This document shows positions 43,111 to 54,219 of a stretch of 64,000 nucleotides of DNA, piece after piece. Numbering within the stretch: position 1 is the first letter of the stretch; each line of letters starts with the position of its first letter. The stretch lies in the NCBI GenBank assembly GCA_030248215.1, contig JASANG010000291.1:62001-126000 (forward strand), read 5' to 3'. Origin of the DNA: Enoplolaimus lenunculus (lineage: Eukaryota > Nematoda > Enoplea > Enoplida > Thoracostomopsidae). The position numbers and the translations under genes are program-made. The notes under the pieces were generated by a model, which searched no databases, was not told the DNA's origin, and saw nothing but the letters and a program-made list of their open reading frames with translations.

Positions 43111-43334
43111 TAAAATGAATAGCTTGTGTAGCGAAACGCTAGTCAACATTTGTTAGGGATTGTCATAGTGGTAGCCGAGACAAAAAAATAACCTTTGTAG
43201 CAAATAATCAACATTGGTTAAGGTTATACCGTCCCGAAGTACAATTGTGACTACGTGCTTGCATTATCAATCTGATACCTTCCGTTAGATACCTCCCTAT
43301 TTATATACTTTGGCTTTACTGTGTTTTATACACT

Positions 43335-43543
43335 GCAAACAATGGTGAGTCAAATTGACTCTCTTCAAATTGGCTCTACACGACTACACAAACTGAGTCA
43401 AATTGGACTCTGCCTGAGTGGAATTCGACTCACTGAGTCGCACGTTTGACTCTGGCGGAACGGAATTTGACTCAGTTTGTGTAGTCTCGTAGAGCCCATT
43501 TCGGAGAGAGTCAATTTGCCTCACCATTTTTTGCAGTGTGTAT
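43335..43543. mobile_element. Family E MITE
   Basis: CACTGCAAACAATGGTGAGTC to GACTCACCATTTTTTGCAGTG-like ends, TA-rich flanks. Interior of GAGTCAAATTTGACTC-type half-palindromes. Confidence 0.9.
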
Positions 43544-44337
43544 ATATACCTGTTTCGGTATTAAACATATAAGTAATTTTACTGCTGTTTTCTAAAATGG
43601 ATTTAACCAAAATTGCGTTTGGCTTTTATCGCAAAAACGTAACCAGAACGTGAAATATTTAAAAAAGATAAGAAGTTTTAAAGCAAAATGTGAACAATTC
43701 AAGCCATACGATAGTTTGGCCTTTTAAAAATTGTTATCAAAAAATAAACTTTTAACACCTGATTTCAAGGAAAATAAAATGTACCACCGGACGTTGCGTT
43801 TTTGGCCGACCCACTCCTTATTAAGAGGACGAATCGCTATCGCATGCAATTCCTGAATTAAACTATAAGCGGGGCATTGATGAAGCCGATTACATAAGTA
43901 CCATGGTTCGTACAAGTTGTGCACCCCTAAATAAATGCGAGAGGCCAGAAACGCAACGCGTGCCGGGTACATTCTGTCCTATACAAAAAGTACTCAGTTG
44001 CATACTGTTGTTGAAGTATGCATCATCCACTCTTGGATGCAGGGTTGAAACCGGCCCCAGTTTCTTAGAGATCGGTCTCCGTCTGAATATTGTTCAAACC
44101 TGCTTTCTTAAGAGCCACAAAACCTCCAACGACAGACAAATGCGAAACGCTGCGAGTCCCTGTAACTACTTTACCACCGTCACTAAAATGCCGCCCAGGT
44201 GCGTAAATGAAAGCTTATAAGCACTCTGCTAGTGAGCTTGGATAACAACACAGTAGTATCACTGTGTTTCCTCACCAATAATTAACGGGCAAATTCAGTC
44301 AATTTGATTAGAACTAAAATGTGTTTGGGTTTTTTGG
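43544..44337. other. Unassigned, overlapping open frames
   Basis: 43724-44220 is open on both strands (82 and 105 codons) and less AT-rich than its surroundings. Neither translation resembles a family I know; possibly part of an unrecognised transposon. Confidence 0.35.
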
Positions 44338-44432
44338 TTAATGTATAGAACAAGGCCGTAACAGTAGTATAAACATATTTCCAAACTACTCCATGGCAGT
44401 CCCGCAATAAACAGGTTCCACCTCTGATATGT
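44338..44432 (-). mobile_element. Family A MITE, short
   Basis: AATGTATAGAACAAGGCCG to GGTTCCACCTCTGATATGTGCC; core missing. Confidence 0.65.
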
Positions 44433-45838
44433 GCCATTATTTGTTCGCTTCGCCCCTTTTTCACAAACATATCGGCAAGTTTTCCCATCAGAAATTTCTG
44501 GATCCGACACAGGCATTGGCTAGAATATTTGCCGCAAGCGGTATTTGAGACAATTATTTTCCGGCAACAATAAAGTTAATATATTTCACCGCCGATTGCA
44601 AATCATTGTATTAGGTCATTTAGAAACTATGGTATGGAGCTTAAAACAACAGGTTCTAGAGACTTCCTACAGTAGTCTAAATTTATTAGGCTATTTTTTG
44701 CTTTGTTGGCTAAAATATTACCTATCATCATTTGATTAGAAATGTATTTAATGACATACCTGGTTACTAAGGTAACCATCTGATCTTCACTATATTCTAT
44801 TGTAAATTGGCTATTTTTTACCCAAGACAGCAACTATTGTGTAAAGGCAACCGGATGCGCTGGGTTATTCCCGTGGAAGTCCTTGATATCCCTGGACTCG
44901 ACCTTGTTTTGATGACATTGAGTCAACTCATTATGTTTGTAAAATTTTTGGCATTACAATCCGTGGACCAATATTTCGCATACAAGTATGTTTTAAACGG
45001 CAATTTTTGCAAGGTTAAAAAACCCTGAAAATTACTCGAAACATATTTCGCATTCATTTAGTCAACATTTAGTTTACAAATTTAAACGGTATGAAAGACT
45101 AATTAAACCCCCCCCAAGCCAGGTTCCTTGATACAAACCTTTCGTTACGAGCTATAACATTCTATTATTTTGCTACCAAAAATGAATGAATGAACACTTG
45201 TTAGGCATTACGAGTTAATTATGCTGTGTATGTGGAAATTAATGGCGTGGCCGTTAATATTTATTATTATTTAACAACAAGTACCTACTCGCATATATTG
45301 TCAATTATTCGCAGCGAGACAAAGCTGGTTTCCACGTTGAACCGATTATAGAGTTCGACCAATCGTTTTAAAGGCTTTAAGGCACGTTTATGTGCTTGCT
45401 CTTTCGGCGTTTGCCCAAAAATAGCCAGTTTCTTTCATCATGGCGTATTGGTTAACGTGAAAGCTTAGACTGGGCACACTTTGGATTGTGTATAATTTGA
45501 AATATTATGTTAAACCTTAATGATTTCTTAAATATGCCGCTTAGTTTATTATTTCCAATCCTTTGAATCTAGTAACTTTCATTCATGAAATTAATGGTAT
45601 TTACCGGGAACTTATATCTGGATAGTACGATATGGGCATTATAAACTGCTCAAAATGTACGGTCATAATTAACCATTCTGTAATGCACCGCCCAGGTTAT
45701 GCTACGCTCGGCACTGACAAAATATGTCCACGTTATTATTTAAAATATCAGCTATTTCTTGCAGTTATTGCGACACTATTAAGCTAGTATGTTGTTTTTT
45801 GTATGTTATTTTATTACATGTGCAAAAATGGTAGGACA
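44433..45838. other. Unassigned 1.4-kb stretch
   Basis: A family K tip (CAGAAATTTCTGGATCCGAC) is at about 44489. Nothing else recognised; small open frames are AT-rich and show no family. Confidence 0.35.
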
Positions 45839-45859
45839 ATGCGTCAGTGTGTTTTGGTA

Positions 45860-46218
45860 GCGCCAAAATTGGGATTTACCGAAAAAAATCCCGCTTTTAA
45901 ATTTTGCAACTAAAATTTTATATTTTCGCGTCAACCTTTGAATTTTGTCGCCAAAATTTAAATTTCTCGGCAAAAAGTAAATATTCCAGACAAAATTTGA
46001 ATTTTGCCGCCCAGATTTGAATATGAAGCCAACATTTTTGAGTTTTCCACCAGAGTTTAAATTTTGGTGCCAAAATTCAAGTTTCAATCCAAAATTTAAT
46101 TTTTGCTTGCTAAAATTTCAATTTTCACATTAACATTATAATTCCTGCCAATATTTGATTTTTCCCAATAGCAATTGAAGTTTCGCACCAAAATTTAAAT
46201 TTTCGCGCCAAAATTTGA
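45860..46218. repeat. Degenerate about 27-bp minisatellite
   Basis: About 12 units of the type GCCAAAATTTAAATTTTCGC with heavy point variation. The unit is built on the palindrome AAATTTAAATTT. Confidence 0.85.
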
Positions 46219-46412
46219 AAAATTAAAAAACTTTTAAACCCAACAGCTTCTAAACATTGAACGTACAATTTACACTATACTTTAAAAGGGCGATTTTTTT
46301 ACAGATTGGCGTGCGCAATACAACTTGGATGGTACATAATTATAAATACAGTTCCAATTACCAACTGATCATAGATGCTACACACAGCGGAGAAAAACAG
46401 CCTTAAAAATGG

Positions 46413-46577
46413 GCCAATGTAAAGAACAGGGGCGGAACAGTATTATAACCATATTCCTAAGCCTAAGCCTAAGCGTATGAATGAGTTTATTAATAAGCCT
46501 AAGCCTAACCGTAAGAATAAGTTTATTCATAAGCCTGAGCCTAAGCCAAGCAAAAAACTAGTCTAAAGTTTAAGCTT
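46413..46577 (-). mobile_element. Family A MITE, 3'-truncated by AT repeat
   Basis: GGCCAATGTAAAGAACAGGGG start, CCTAAGCCTAAGCG core; the other end is replaced by TATATAT at 46578. Confidence 0.8.
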
Positions 46578-46660
46578 ATATATATTATATATTTATATTA
46601 TATATTATATATAAATATATATAAAACATATATAACATATATATTTATATATGTTTCATA
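46576..46660. repeat. TATA low-complexity run
   Basis: TATATATTATATATTTATAT repeats. Confidence 0.85.
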
Positions 46661-47020
46661 TAAGTCGGTGTAGAAATCAATTAGTTTCAGCCAAAACATA
46701 TATTTGTGAGCGGAATTATTTTAAATTATAGAAGGCCGATGTCCCAGCGTGGCCACCTCTGACCGACTACATGATTACCGGTAATCGTTTCCAAGGAAAC
46801 GGATGTGCTTTTGTAACGGTTTATGACTGAATATTATAATGTATATTTGCATATTTATTATAGGTTGGAAGCTGAAAAACCTAATTAGTCGGTGAGTTTT
46901 TTGTAGCTGAACAGTTTTTGAGTAGAAAAACATTACTAATCTGCGTTGGGTTCATGTCAGCCTGAAACTGGTGCTTTTCATGCAAATCATTTTACGTTTC
47001 GGCTTATGTGATTCTAATGT
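46661..47020. other. Unassigned stretch
   Basis: Nothing recognised. Confidence 0.3.
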
Positions 47021-47092
47021 ACACTGTAAATTCCATTGTGTTAGTGATAACTCAGAATGAGTTGAGTCCACTCAGAAGTCTGAGTTTAAGGA
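47021..47092 (-). mobile_element. Family B MITE fragment
   Basis: ACACTGTAAATTCCATTGTG then ACTCAGAATGAGTTGAG. Confidence 0.65.
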
Positions 47093-47156
47093 GCCGCTTT
47101 GGGTGACCAATCTGAAATCGACCAATATAAGCGTGGCAGAACGGTGGTTTCGTTGC

Positions 47157-47278
47157 CACACCAAATTTAGTCACCGACGTAAGTATTTGAATAAGTTACG
47201 CACACTTTTAGCAACGATAAATTATTACATAATTAAGTATTAAGTTGTACTTAGTAGGATTTTAGTAACCCAGCCATT
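47157..47278. mobile_element. Family C MITE terminal fragment
   Basis: AAGTACTT-type words then AGGATTTTAGTAACCCAGCC. Confidence 0.6.
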
Positions 47279-47330
47279 GTGCGCCAACAATCTAATTCCA
47301 CTCCATAATGTTGTATTTAGAGTTTAAGAA

Positions 47331-47580
47331 TACTCTGTAAATTCCAGTGAGTTTATTAATCAACTCAGCTAAAGAGTTCTATTTGAGTTAATAACTGTAA
47401 ACATTAACTCACTCTGGGTTGGGTTGATCCGTACTCTGAGTTCAATTGATTCAGCGTAAGTTGAATGATTAAGTCAGAGTGAGTTTTATTGACTCAGAAT
47501 TCTCAGTTCTGAAAGTCCTAACTCAGACTGAGTAATTGAATTCATTGAGTTAAAATCAACTCAATAGGATTTACAGTGTA
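47331..47580 (+). mobile_element. Family B MITE
   Basis: TACTCTGTAAATTCCAGTGAG to GGATTTACAGTGTA. Confidence 0.88.
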
Positions 47581-48126
47581 ATTTTTACCTATCACAAGCT
47601 TTAGTCTAAGTACATTTTAGCTTTGTCGCTAATTAGTGACATTTTGCAGTATGCTTAGAAAGCGTTCGTACTGAAAATGTCAGCGTTAGATTGCTGGTTA
47701 AACTTGGAATATCCTTTTCGATTTAAGACTAAAAAGAGGGGACAATAAGAAGAGTCACTCCCCCCAAATCAGGAATTGGGCAGGTGAAGAAGCTACTTTT
47801 TTGAACCAACGTTAACATTTTGCCAATTGAAAAAATTAACGATTTTGCCTATGGTTTTACGGTGCTGGCACCACGAATCCGAATTCTTCGGCACAGGCTA
47901 CTGGTTTCTGTCGGTGTAATTAGTTTGTCAGAGCTAAGACAGTCGCGGTATCCGAAACGTGATAGTGGACCGAAAAACGGTTTGAGACTTATTTTGTTCC
48001 GTCAAACGGTTGGGGAATTCAATCAGACACGCAGCTTGAACCGGAACCGGAGAAAAGGGAGCTTAGGACTCTGCAAGAATTTAGCTTTCTCGTAGAACAT
48101 TTAAGGGTTACAGCTGATGTAGTATT
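47581..48126. other. Unassigned stretch
   Basis: A 91-codon + frame (47820-48095) has no recognised family. GAACCGGAACCGGAG near 48040 recalls family G. Confidence 0.3.
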
Positions 48127-48381
48127 CACACTGTAAATTTCAGTGAGTTGGTTTTAACTCAGGGTGAGTTGAATCACTCAGACGGAGTTAGGACTATCAA
48201 AACTCAGCATTTTTAGTTGATTCAATTGATTCTGAGTTAATTAACCAACTCACTCAAAGTCAACTCAACTCAGAGTGAGAATTAGTTCAACTGAGAGTGC
48301 GTTAATGTTTACGGATATTAATTCAGAAATAACCAACTCGCAAGCTGAATTGATTAATCTACTCATTGCAATTTACAGTGC
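48127..48381 (-). mobile_element. Family B MITE
   Basis: CACACTGTAAATTTCAGTGAG to GCAATTTACAGTG. Confidence 0.88.
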
Positions 48382-48525
48382 ATCCTTAGACTATTTGAAC
48401 TTGGTTTGTTTGGCTTCAGCCAAAATTTTGAACTGGTGTCGAATCTTGATCCTAAAAATGCAACTGTTGGTTTACTGGTAAGTAATCGCAAAATTTCTGA
48501 TGTGGAGCCAAAGTTACAAACACTA

Positions 48526-48833
48526 ACGGATCCAGAGAAAGGGCCGAGGGGGCCTATGCCCTTCGCCACAAATTTTGTTGAAGTGGAATAGTAAGGCCCT
48601 ATCTTACAATTTGTTTCCCTCAAAAAAAATTTTTTGAAATAAATACATTTTTTCCACTCAGAGATGTTTTTGTGATAAAAGAATAAGGTTTACTTTACAA
48701 TTTTTTCAGAAAATTTTTTCATGTCAAATGATAGGCCTACCCTGCAATTTTTCGCTGCCAATGACATAAATTCCGGCTCATAAAATTGGCCAGCCCGCCT
48801 CCCTCGTCAGAAATTTCTAGATCCGCTTCTGGA
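48526..48833. mobile_element. Family K MITE
   Basis: ACGGATCCAGAGAAAGGGCC at the left, GAAATTTCTAGATCCGCTTC at the right; the TTACAATTT..TGATAAAA words are shared with 56603-56889. Confidence 0.75.
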
Positions 48834-48964
48834 TTCAAAGGTACATTGAAACTACTTAATTAAAGTTAAATTAAACAAGTTGCTTTCAAACTTTTGTTGT
48901 TAAAAATTTTCGAGATACCGTTAAATAAGAGGGTTTGTTGCGTTGGGAATGTCCTTGCAGTTCT

Positions 48965-49210
48965 CAATTCATCAATGAGTTGATAAATCAATTCAGCTTG
49001 CGAGTTGGTTATTGCTGAATTAACATCAGTACGCATTAATACACTCTAAGATGAGTTGATTCTCACTCTGAGTTGAGTTGACTCTCGGCGAATTGATTAG
49101 CTCGGAATGAATTAAAATCAACTGAAAACTTTGACTTCTGATAGTCCCAACTCAGACTAAGTGATTCAACTCATTGTGAGTTAAAATCAACTCACTGAAA
49201 TTTACAATGA
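48965..49210 (+). mobile_element. Family B MITE
   Basis: Left tip worn; AATCAATTCAGCTTGCGAGTT to GAAATTTACAATG. Confidence 0.8.
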
Positions 49211-49585
49211 TAAGGATTAAGCGATATTGGATAAGTGCCGTAAGTTTATTGTATTAGCTAAGTAATTTTACAGTTAAATTATTGCATATTTTCGTCAATA
49301 TTTATATTTCCAAAATCGTCGTTTTGTTGGCTAACATAAAGCCAGCGTCTAAGGTATTCATAAACAAAGTTGGTTGCGAAAAGTACTTGAGAACTTTTCA
49401 AGTGCAAACATTTGCCTATTTAAGTTCTGGTTGAAATAAGTTGAGCAAAATACCGACACACAGCAGGACGCAACTGGGTTTTCATATCGGTAGGGTGTCA
49501 TGTAATAGTTGTATGCGGCCGAGCGTTGCGATTGGTTAAATACTTTGGACCTCAAGTATCCAGAAGGTTGTTCTAAAGCCGTTAA
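49211..49585. other. Unassigned stretch
   Basis: Nothing recognised. Confidence 0.3.
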
Positions 49586-49755
49586 ATGTGCCCGGGTACA
49601 TCTATCTCGAAAATTTCGAGGGTTCTCGGGTACATATTACTCGAAAATTGCGGGGGCCCGGGTAAATATTTGTCGAAAATTTTGGGAGTGGCCGGGTACA
49701 TATTTCCTGAAAATTGCGGGGGTGTCCGGGTACATATTTCTCGAAATCGGGGGAA
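49586..49755. repeat. About 36-bp minisatellite
   Basis: Five units of CCGGGTACATATTTCTCGAA plus AATTGCGGGGGTG. Confidence 0.9.
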
Positions 49756-49764
49756 TATATTCCG

Positions 49765-49838
49765 CTGTCTGTAGTCCCGAAAAGCCTATTTCGGAGAGAG
49801 TCAGTTTGACTCAACATTTTTTGAAGTGTACACATTAC
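49765..49838 (+). mobile_element. Family E MITE, 3' half only
   Basis: TGTAGTCCCGAAAAGCCTAT then TTCGGAGAGAGTCAGTTTGAC and TTTTTTGAAGTGTA. The other half is replaced by the 36-bp array. Confidence 0.8.
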
Positions 49839-50082
49839 GTACACTGTAAACTCTGATGAGTTGATTTATCAATTCACCTAACGGATTGGTTATTTCTGAA
49901 TTAAAACATTAACTCACTCTGAATTGACTTGATTCTCATTCTTAGTTGAGTTGACTCTAAGTGAGTTGGTTAATTAACTCAGAATGAATTGAACCGATTC
50001 AAAATTCTGAGTTCTGATTGTCCTAACTCAGACTGAGTGGATTCAACTTAATAAAATCAACTCACTGAAATTTACAGTGTAC
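49839..50082 (+). mobile_element. Family B MITE
   Basis: TACACTGTAAACTCTGATGAG to GAAATTTACAGTGTA. Confidence 0.88.
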
Positions 50083-50168
50083 TAAAACTCGTCGGCGCGA
50101 GCTTCAACGTCTTAGTCGACCGGTGATAGAGAACATCTCAAGCATTCCAGCGGAATGAATTTTAATCT

Positions 50169-50386
50169 TAGCCCATATTCTCAAATGTGTATAGCAACTG
50201 TCATCAGTTAGTAATACGTGTTCAAATTCACTATTGCAGTTGTTGAACTCAAAATTGGCGCACGAGAAAAGCAAGTATATGCCAAATCTGCGCTGAATTT
50301 TAAGCCTCACCATTCACTGGTTCAAAAGTTTCAAGAGCTATTCACCAACTGGTGATAGGTGTTACACATATTTGAGAGAACGGCCA
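50169..50386. mobile_element. Family I MITE, full
   Basis: GCCCATATTCTCAAATGTGT..AACTGTCATCAGTT and AACTGGTGATAGGTGTTACACATATTTGAGAGAACGGCC-type inverted ends. Confidence 0.82.
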
Positions 50387-50525
50387 GTTAGCTTCAAGTA
50401 AAACATTTAAGATAATATTTATATTCTTTTTATTTTATTTAATTTCGTTTCCAAAGTATCATTCGATCCCAACAATTTTTTAGTTTTCAAGTCATGAAAT
50501 TGAAACTTTTCTATCCGAAACGGCT

Positions 50526-50674
<149 letters not shown>

Positions 50675-50817
50675 ATCTCTTTAAAATATGCCGTATTTAA
50701 CTTGTGATTATTTGAATTTATGAAGCGTAAAAATTGACAAATTATACATTTTAAGTCCGGTTTTCAGTAATTTTTAAAATTTGGCAAATATAAAACGTCT
50801 TCTGCTCTTCGTTTTAA

Positions 50818-51027
50818 AATTCAATCGGTTGATTAACCAACTCAGAGAGAACTCAAAATTTCTGATCTGATCGAACTCATTATAAGTTAATTAAGCAACT
50901 CACCTGGAATTGAACCAGCTCAGAGTCAGATAATGCTTTTATACTGTTATTAACTCTCAGAAATAATCAGAAATAAACCAATTCGCTGTGTGAGTCGATT
51001 AATGAACTGATCGGAGCTTACAATGAT
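50818..51027 (-). mobile_element. Family B MITE, worn
   Basis: AATCGGTTGATTAACCAACTC to GGAGCTTACAATG. Confidence 0.75.
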
Positions 51028-51088
51028 ATTTCACTGAAATGGCTGAACACAAATCAAAAAATTGTGAGTGTTACAAATTTAAGTCCTT

Positions 51089-51343
51089 ACACTGTAAATT
51101 CCAGCGAGTTGATTTTAACTCAGAAAGAGTTGAATCACTCAGTCTGAGTTAGCACTATCAGAACTCATAACTCTGAGTTGATTCAACTCATTGTGATTTA
51201 ATTAATCAACTCCCCAGGAGTCCACTCAACTCAGAGTGAAAATCAGCTCAATTCAGAGTGAGTTAAAGTTAACTGTTATTAACTCAGAAATAATTAACTT
51301 TTCGTCTGAGTTGATTAATCAGCTCATTGGGATTTACAGTGTA
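51089..51343 (-). mobile_element. Family B MITE
   Basis: ACACTGTAAATTCCAGCGAG to GGGATTTACAGTGTA. Confidence 0.88.
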
Positions 51344-51712
51344 TGTCTTTTGCCCCCAAATTGTTCAAAACTTTCGTTTCAGCTAAAATATTGTTTCAGT
51401 GCTTAAAATTTTTCCTTGTCGCTGTCAAATATACTGGACCGCCTTATTTTCGAACAACAAGAAGCTGTTTATGCTAAAGTTAATATGCTTGCGGTTTGAT
51501 AACGTGATATAAGTTTTTCTGTTTTCAAAAATTCATCGAAATTCAACTAAAAATTGTTCTAAATTGAAAAATCACGCGTATTTGGTTGATTTGACGCCTT
51601 TTTTCACAAATTCCACGAAATCTAAGTGTAATAAAAATAGAAGTTTAAAAATATATTTTATTATATCGTACGTTTGCCATATCTCGAATCAGAATATATC
51701 TTGTTCAGCTTT
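51344..51712. other. Unassigned stretch
   Basis: Nothing recognised. A 67-codon frame (51564-51767) runs into a MITE. Confidence 0.3.
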
Positions 51713-51726
51713 ACACTGTAAATCCC

Positions 51727-51980
51727 ACACTGTAAATTCCAATGAGTTGATTAATCAATTTAGCTAGCGAGTTGGTTATTTCTGAATTAATATCAGTAAA
51801 AATTAACTTACTCTGAGTTGATTTGATTCTCAATCTGAGTTGAGTTGACACTGGGTGAGTTGATTAATTAACTCAGAATGAATTGAATCAACTCAACTTT
51901 CTGAGTTCTGAAAGTCCTAACTCAGACTGAGTGATTCAACTCATTGTGAGTTAAAATCAACTCACTGAAATTTACAGTGC
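51727..51980 (+). mobile_element. Family B MITE, preceded by a stray tip
   Basis: CACACTGTAAATTCCAATGAG to GAAATTTACAGTG. 51713-51724 (TTACACTGTAAATC) is the tip of another copy. Confidence 0.88.
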
Positions 51981-52212
51981 AGTAAAGTTGATTTTAACTC
52001 AGAATGAATTGAATCACTCAGTCTGAGTTAGGACTTTCAGAACTCATAATTCTGAGTCAATAAAACAAACTCTCAGATAATTATTCAACTTGCCTGGAAT
52101 CAATTGAACTCGGAGCGAGAATGAGCTCAACTCAGAGTGAGGTAATGTTTACTGTTATTATCTGAAAAACAACTAAACACTCGAGCTTAGTTAATTAATC
52201 AATTCATTTTTG
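51981..52212 (-). mobile_element. Family B MITE, joined tail to tail
   Basis: AAAGTTGATTTTAACTCAGA..to TTAATCAATTCATTT; lacks clean termini. Confidence 0.75.
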
Positions 52213-52268
52213 TTTTCAAAGCAAAGTTAAACATTTCGCTGAACAATGTTTTGGAAATCATGAAGTGA

Positions 52269-52526
52269 ACACTGTCCATTCTGCTAAGCTGATTAATCAA
52301 CTCAGAGAGCGAATTAGTCATTTGTGGTTATTTCTGAGTTAAAAACAATAAACATTTAAGCTCGCTTTGAGTTGATTTAATGCCAGGTTAGTTGGTGAAT
52401 TAACTCAGAATGAGTTCAATCCATTCAGAATTTTGAATTTTGAAAAACTTAATTCAGAGCTCTGACTTCAGAGTGGCTCCACCTCATTGCTGTGTTAAAA
52501 TCAACTCTCTCAAATTTACACTGTAT
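52269..52526 (+). mobile_element. Family B2 MITE upstream of TMEM45-like gene
   Basis: ACACTGTCCATTCTGCTAAG to CAAATTTACACTGTA; B2 words GAATTAGTCATTTGTGG and TTAATTCAGAGCTC. Ends about 205 bases before the start codon, so it may lie in the promoter or 5' UTR. Confidence 0.82.
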
Positions 52527-52730
52527 ACAAGTCGCATTTATATATACTTTATTGAAACATTTTTAGATCTAAAAATGATTCTTCATTCATTATAAAATTT
52601 CAAATATATTCTATTAAAGCATCTCAATTACTTATTCGACAATCAATTATATCAATTACTTTTGCTTGAAATGTAATTAGTTTTATATTCGGATTCTGAT
52701 TCGTTAATTTTCCACCGATTTTAAGAAGTC

Positions 52731-54170
52731 ATGGGATCTTTCATTGGCCACATAATTCCTGGTTCGTTCTTTTTAATGTTCGGAATTCGGTGGATAATTC
52801 ATATTTCACGCTTGCAAGCGCGTCGTCGTTTCCGTTCGACACACTCGAAACTTCACCAATCAGCTGTAAGCAAACCGGATCCGGATATGGAATACAATAA
52901 TTGTGATTATATGCCAGTTACTGCCCCAATTTCATGTTGCCCTAACGCTCCATTGGAAGCAATTGTTCTGGTTAGTAGTAATGCGTGATTCACACGTGCA
53001 AATTTTTGCTGTGAGAACTTGCAGCTGCAAATAATTCACTAAAAATCATAGCTAACAATTTAGTTTCCATGAGTAAAAATTTACTGCAGTCGCTTTGTCA
53101 TTGGCTGATGAAAAAATGCATGTTCTGCGTGCAATTTGCAGCTACAAGTTCTCATAGCAAAAGTTTGTACGTATGACAAGGGCTTAAAACTGTTTGAATT
53201 GCGTCGTACTGTAAAAATTAGTAAGAATTGTGTCAAAAATAAAACACACTTTTATGTTTCACGACAACGCTATTTAGCAAACGCTTTTAACTGTGGTCGA
53301 AACGCTATTTTAGCAAATATATATTGTTTGGTTCAAAACGTGGACCCATGTAAAAATCAGAGGCGAATTAGAGCTACTGGGCTTCAGCGGTTTGCTTCAG
53401 TAGAAACTATAGCCCTAAAATGATCGAAAATTTGAGACAAACGTGCCTGTCCATTATAGTTTCACCGCTGATAGCGATTCTTTTTGATTTTTGCCAAAAT
53501 TTTGGACGATGCAACGTTTCCTCCATCTGAAGAACCAGTTAATACGTCAAAAACAGTATATTAATGATATAGCCAATTCAAACGCATTAAGCCAATTTAT
53601 GTTTTGTGCCCGGGGGTCAAAAGGTGGGTGTACGTCCGTCCGTCCATCCGTCCGTCCGAAAACAACCTCAGGAACCGCTGAACCGATTTTTATAAACTTT
53701 TTTTGTTTAAAAGCCTGTCATCCTGGGGTGTTATAACATTGCGTTGGGGTTTTAAAATTTTAAGCCGTTTAATAGCTGCAAGCTAATGTGCATTATTGGT
53801 TAAGCGTAAATTGGGACTTTTTAATATATTTCACTAATTATCACGGTTACAAGCAATGTCATTTTAGTATTAAAGGGGTTTTTGATGCGAGGAATCTGAA
53901 TAAATTGTTTACAAACGTCTAAAACGGATAATTGAAAAGTTAGCTAATTGCTGATTCGCATACTTGCTTAATTTATAAGCACTAAATTAGGACTTTTTAA
54001 AATATTTCACTAATTATTAGGGTTAGTGAAGGGTTTTTGGGTGCGAGGAATCTGAATAAACCGATAAATGTATAGTTAACAAATAACTAATTTGCATATT
54101 AGCTTAATTGCTTACGTGCGTTCGATCTTCGCTCAATACATGTAGTCCCACTACGCCTGCTGATTATTAC

Positions 54171-54219
<49 letters not shown>

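Noticed and set aside
43724-44220. Gene on either strand
   Set aside because: Open frames overlap on both strands without any recognised motif or splice support.
53136-53423. 95-codon frame in TMEM45-like intron 1
   Set aside because: Starts inside a family H MITE, shows no family resemblance and is not needed by the gene model.
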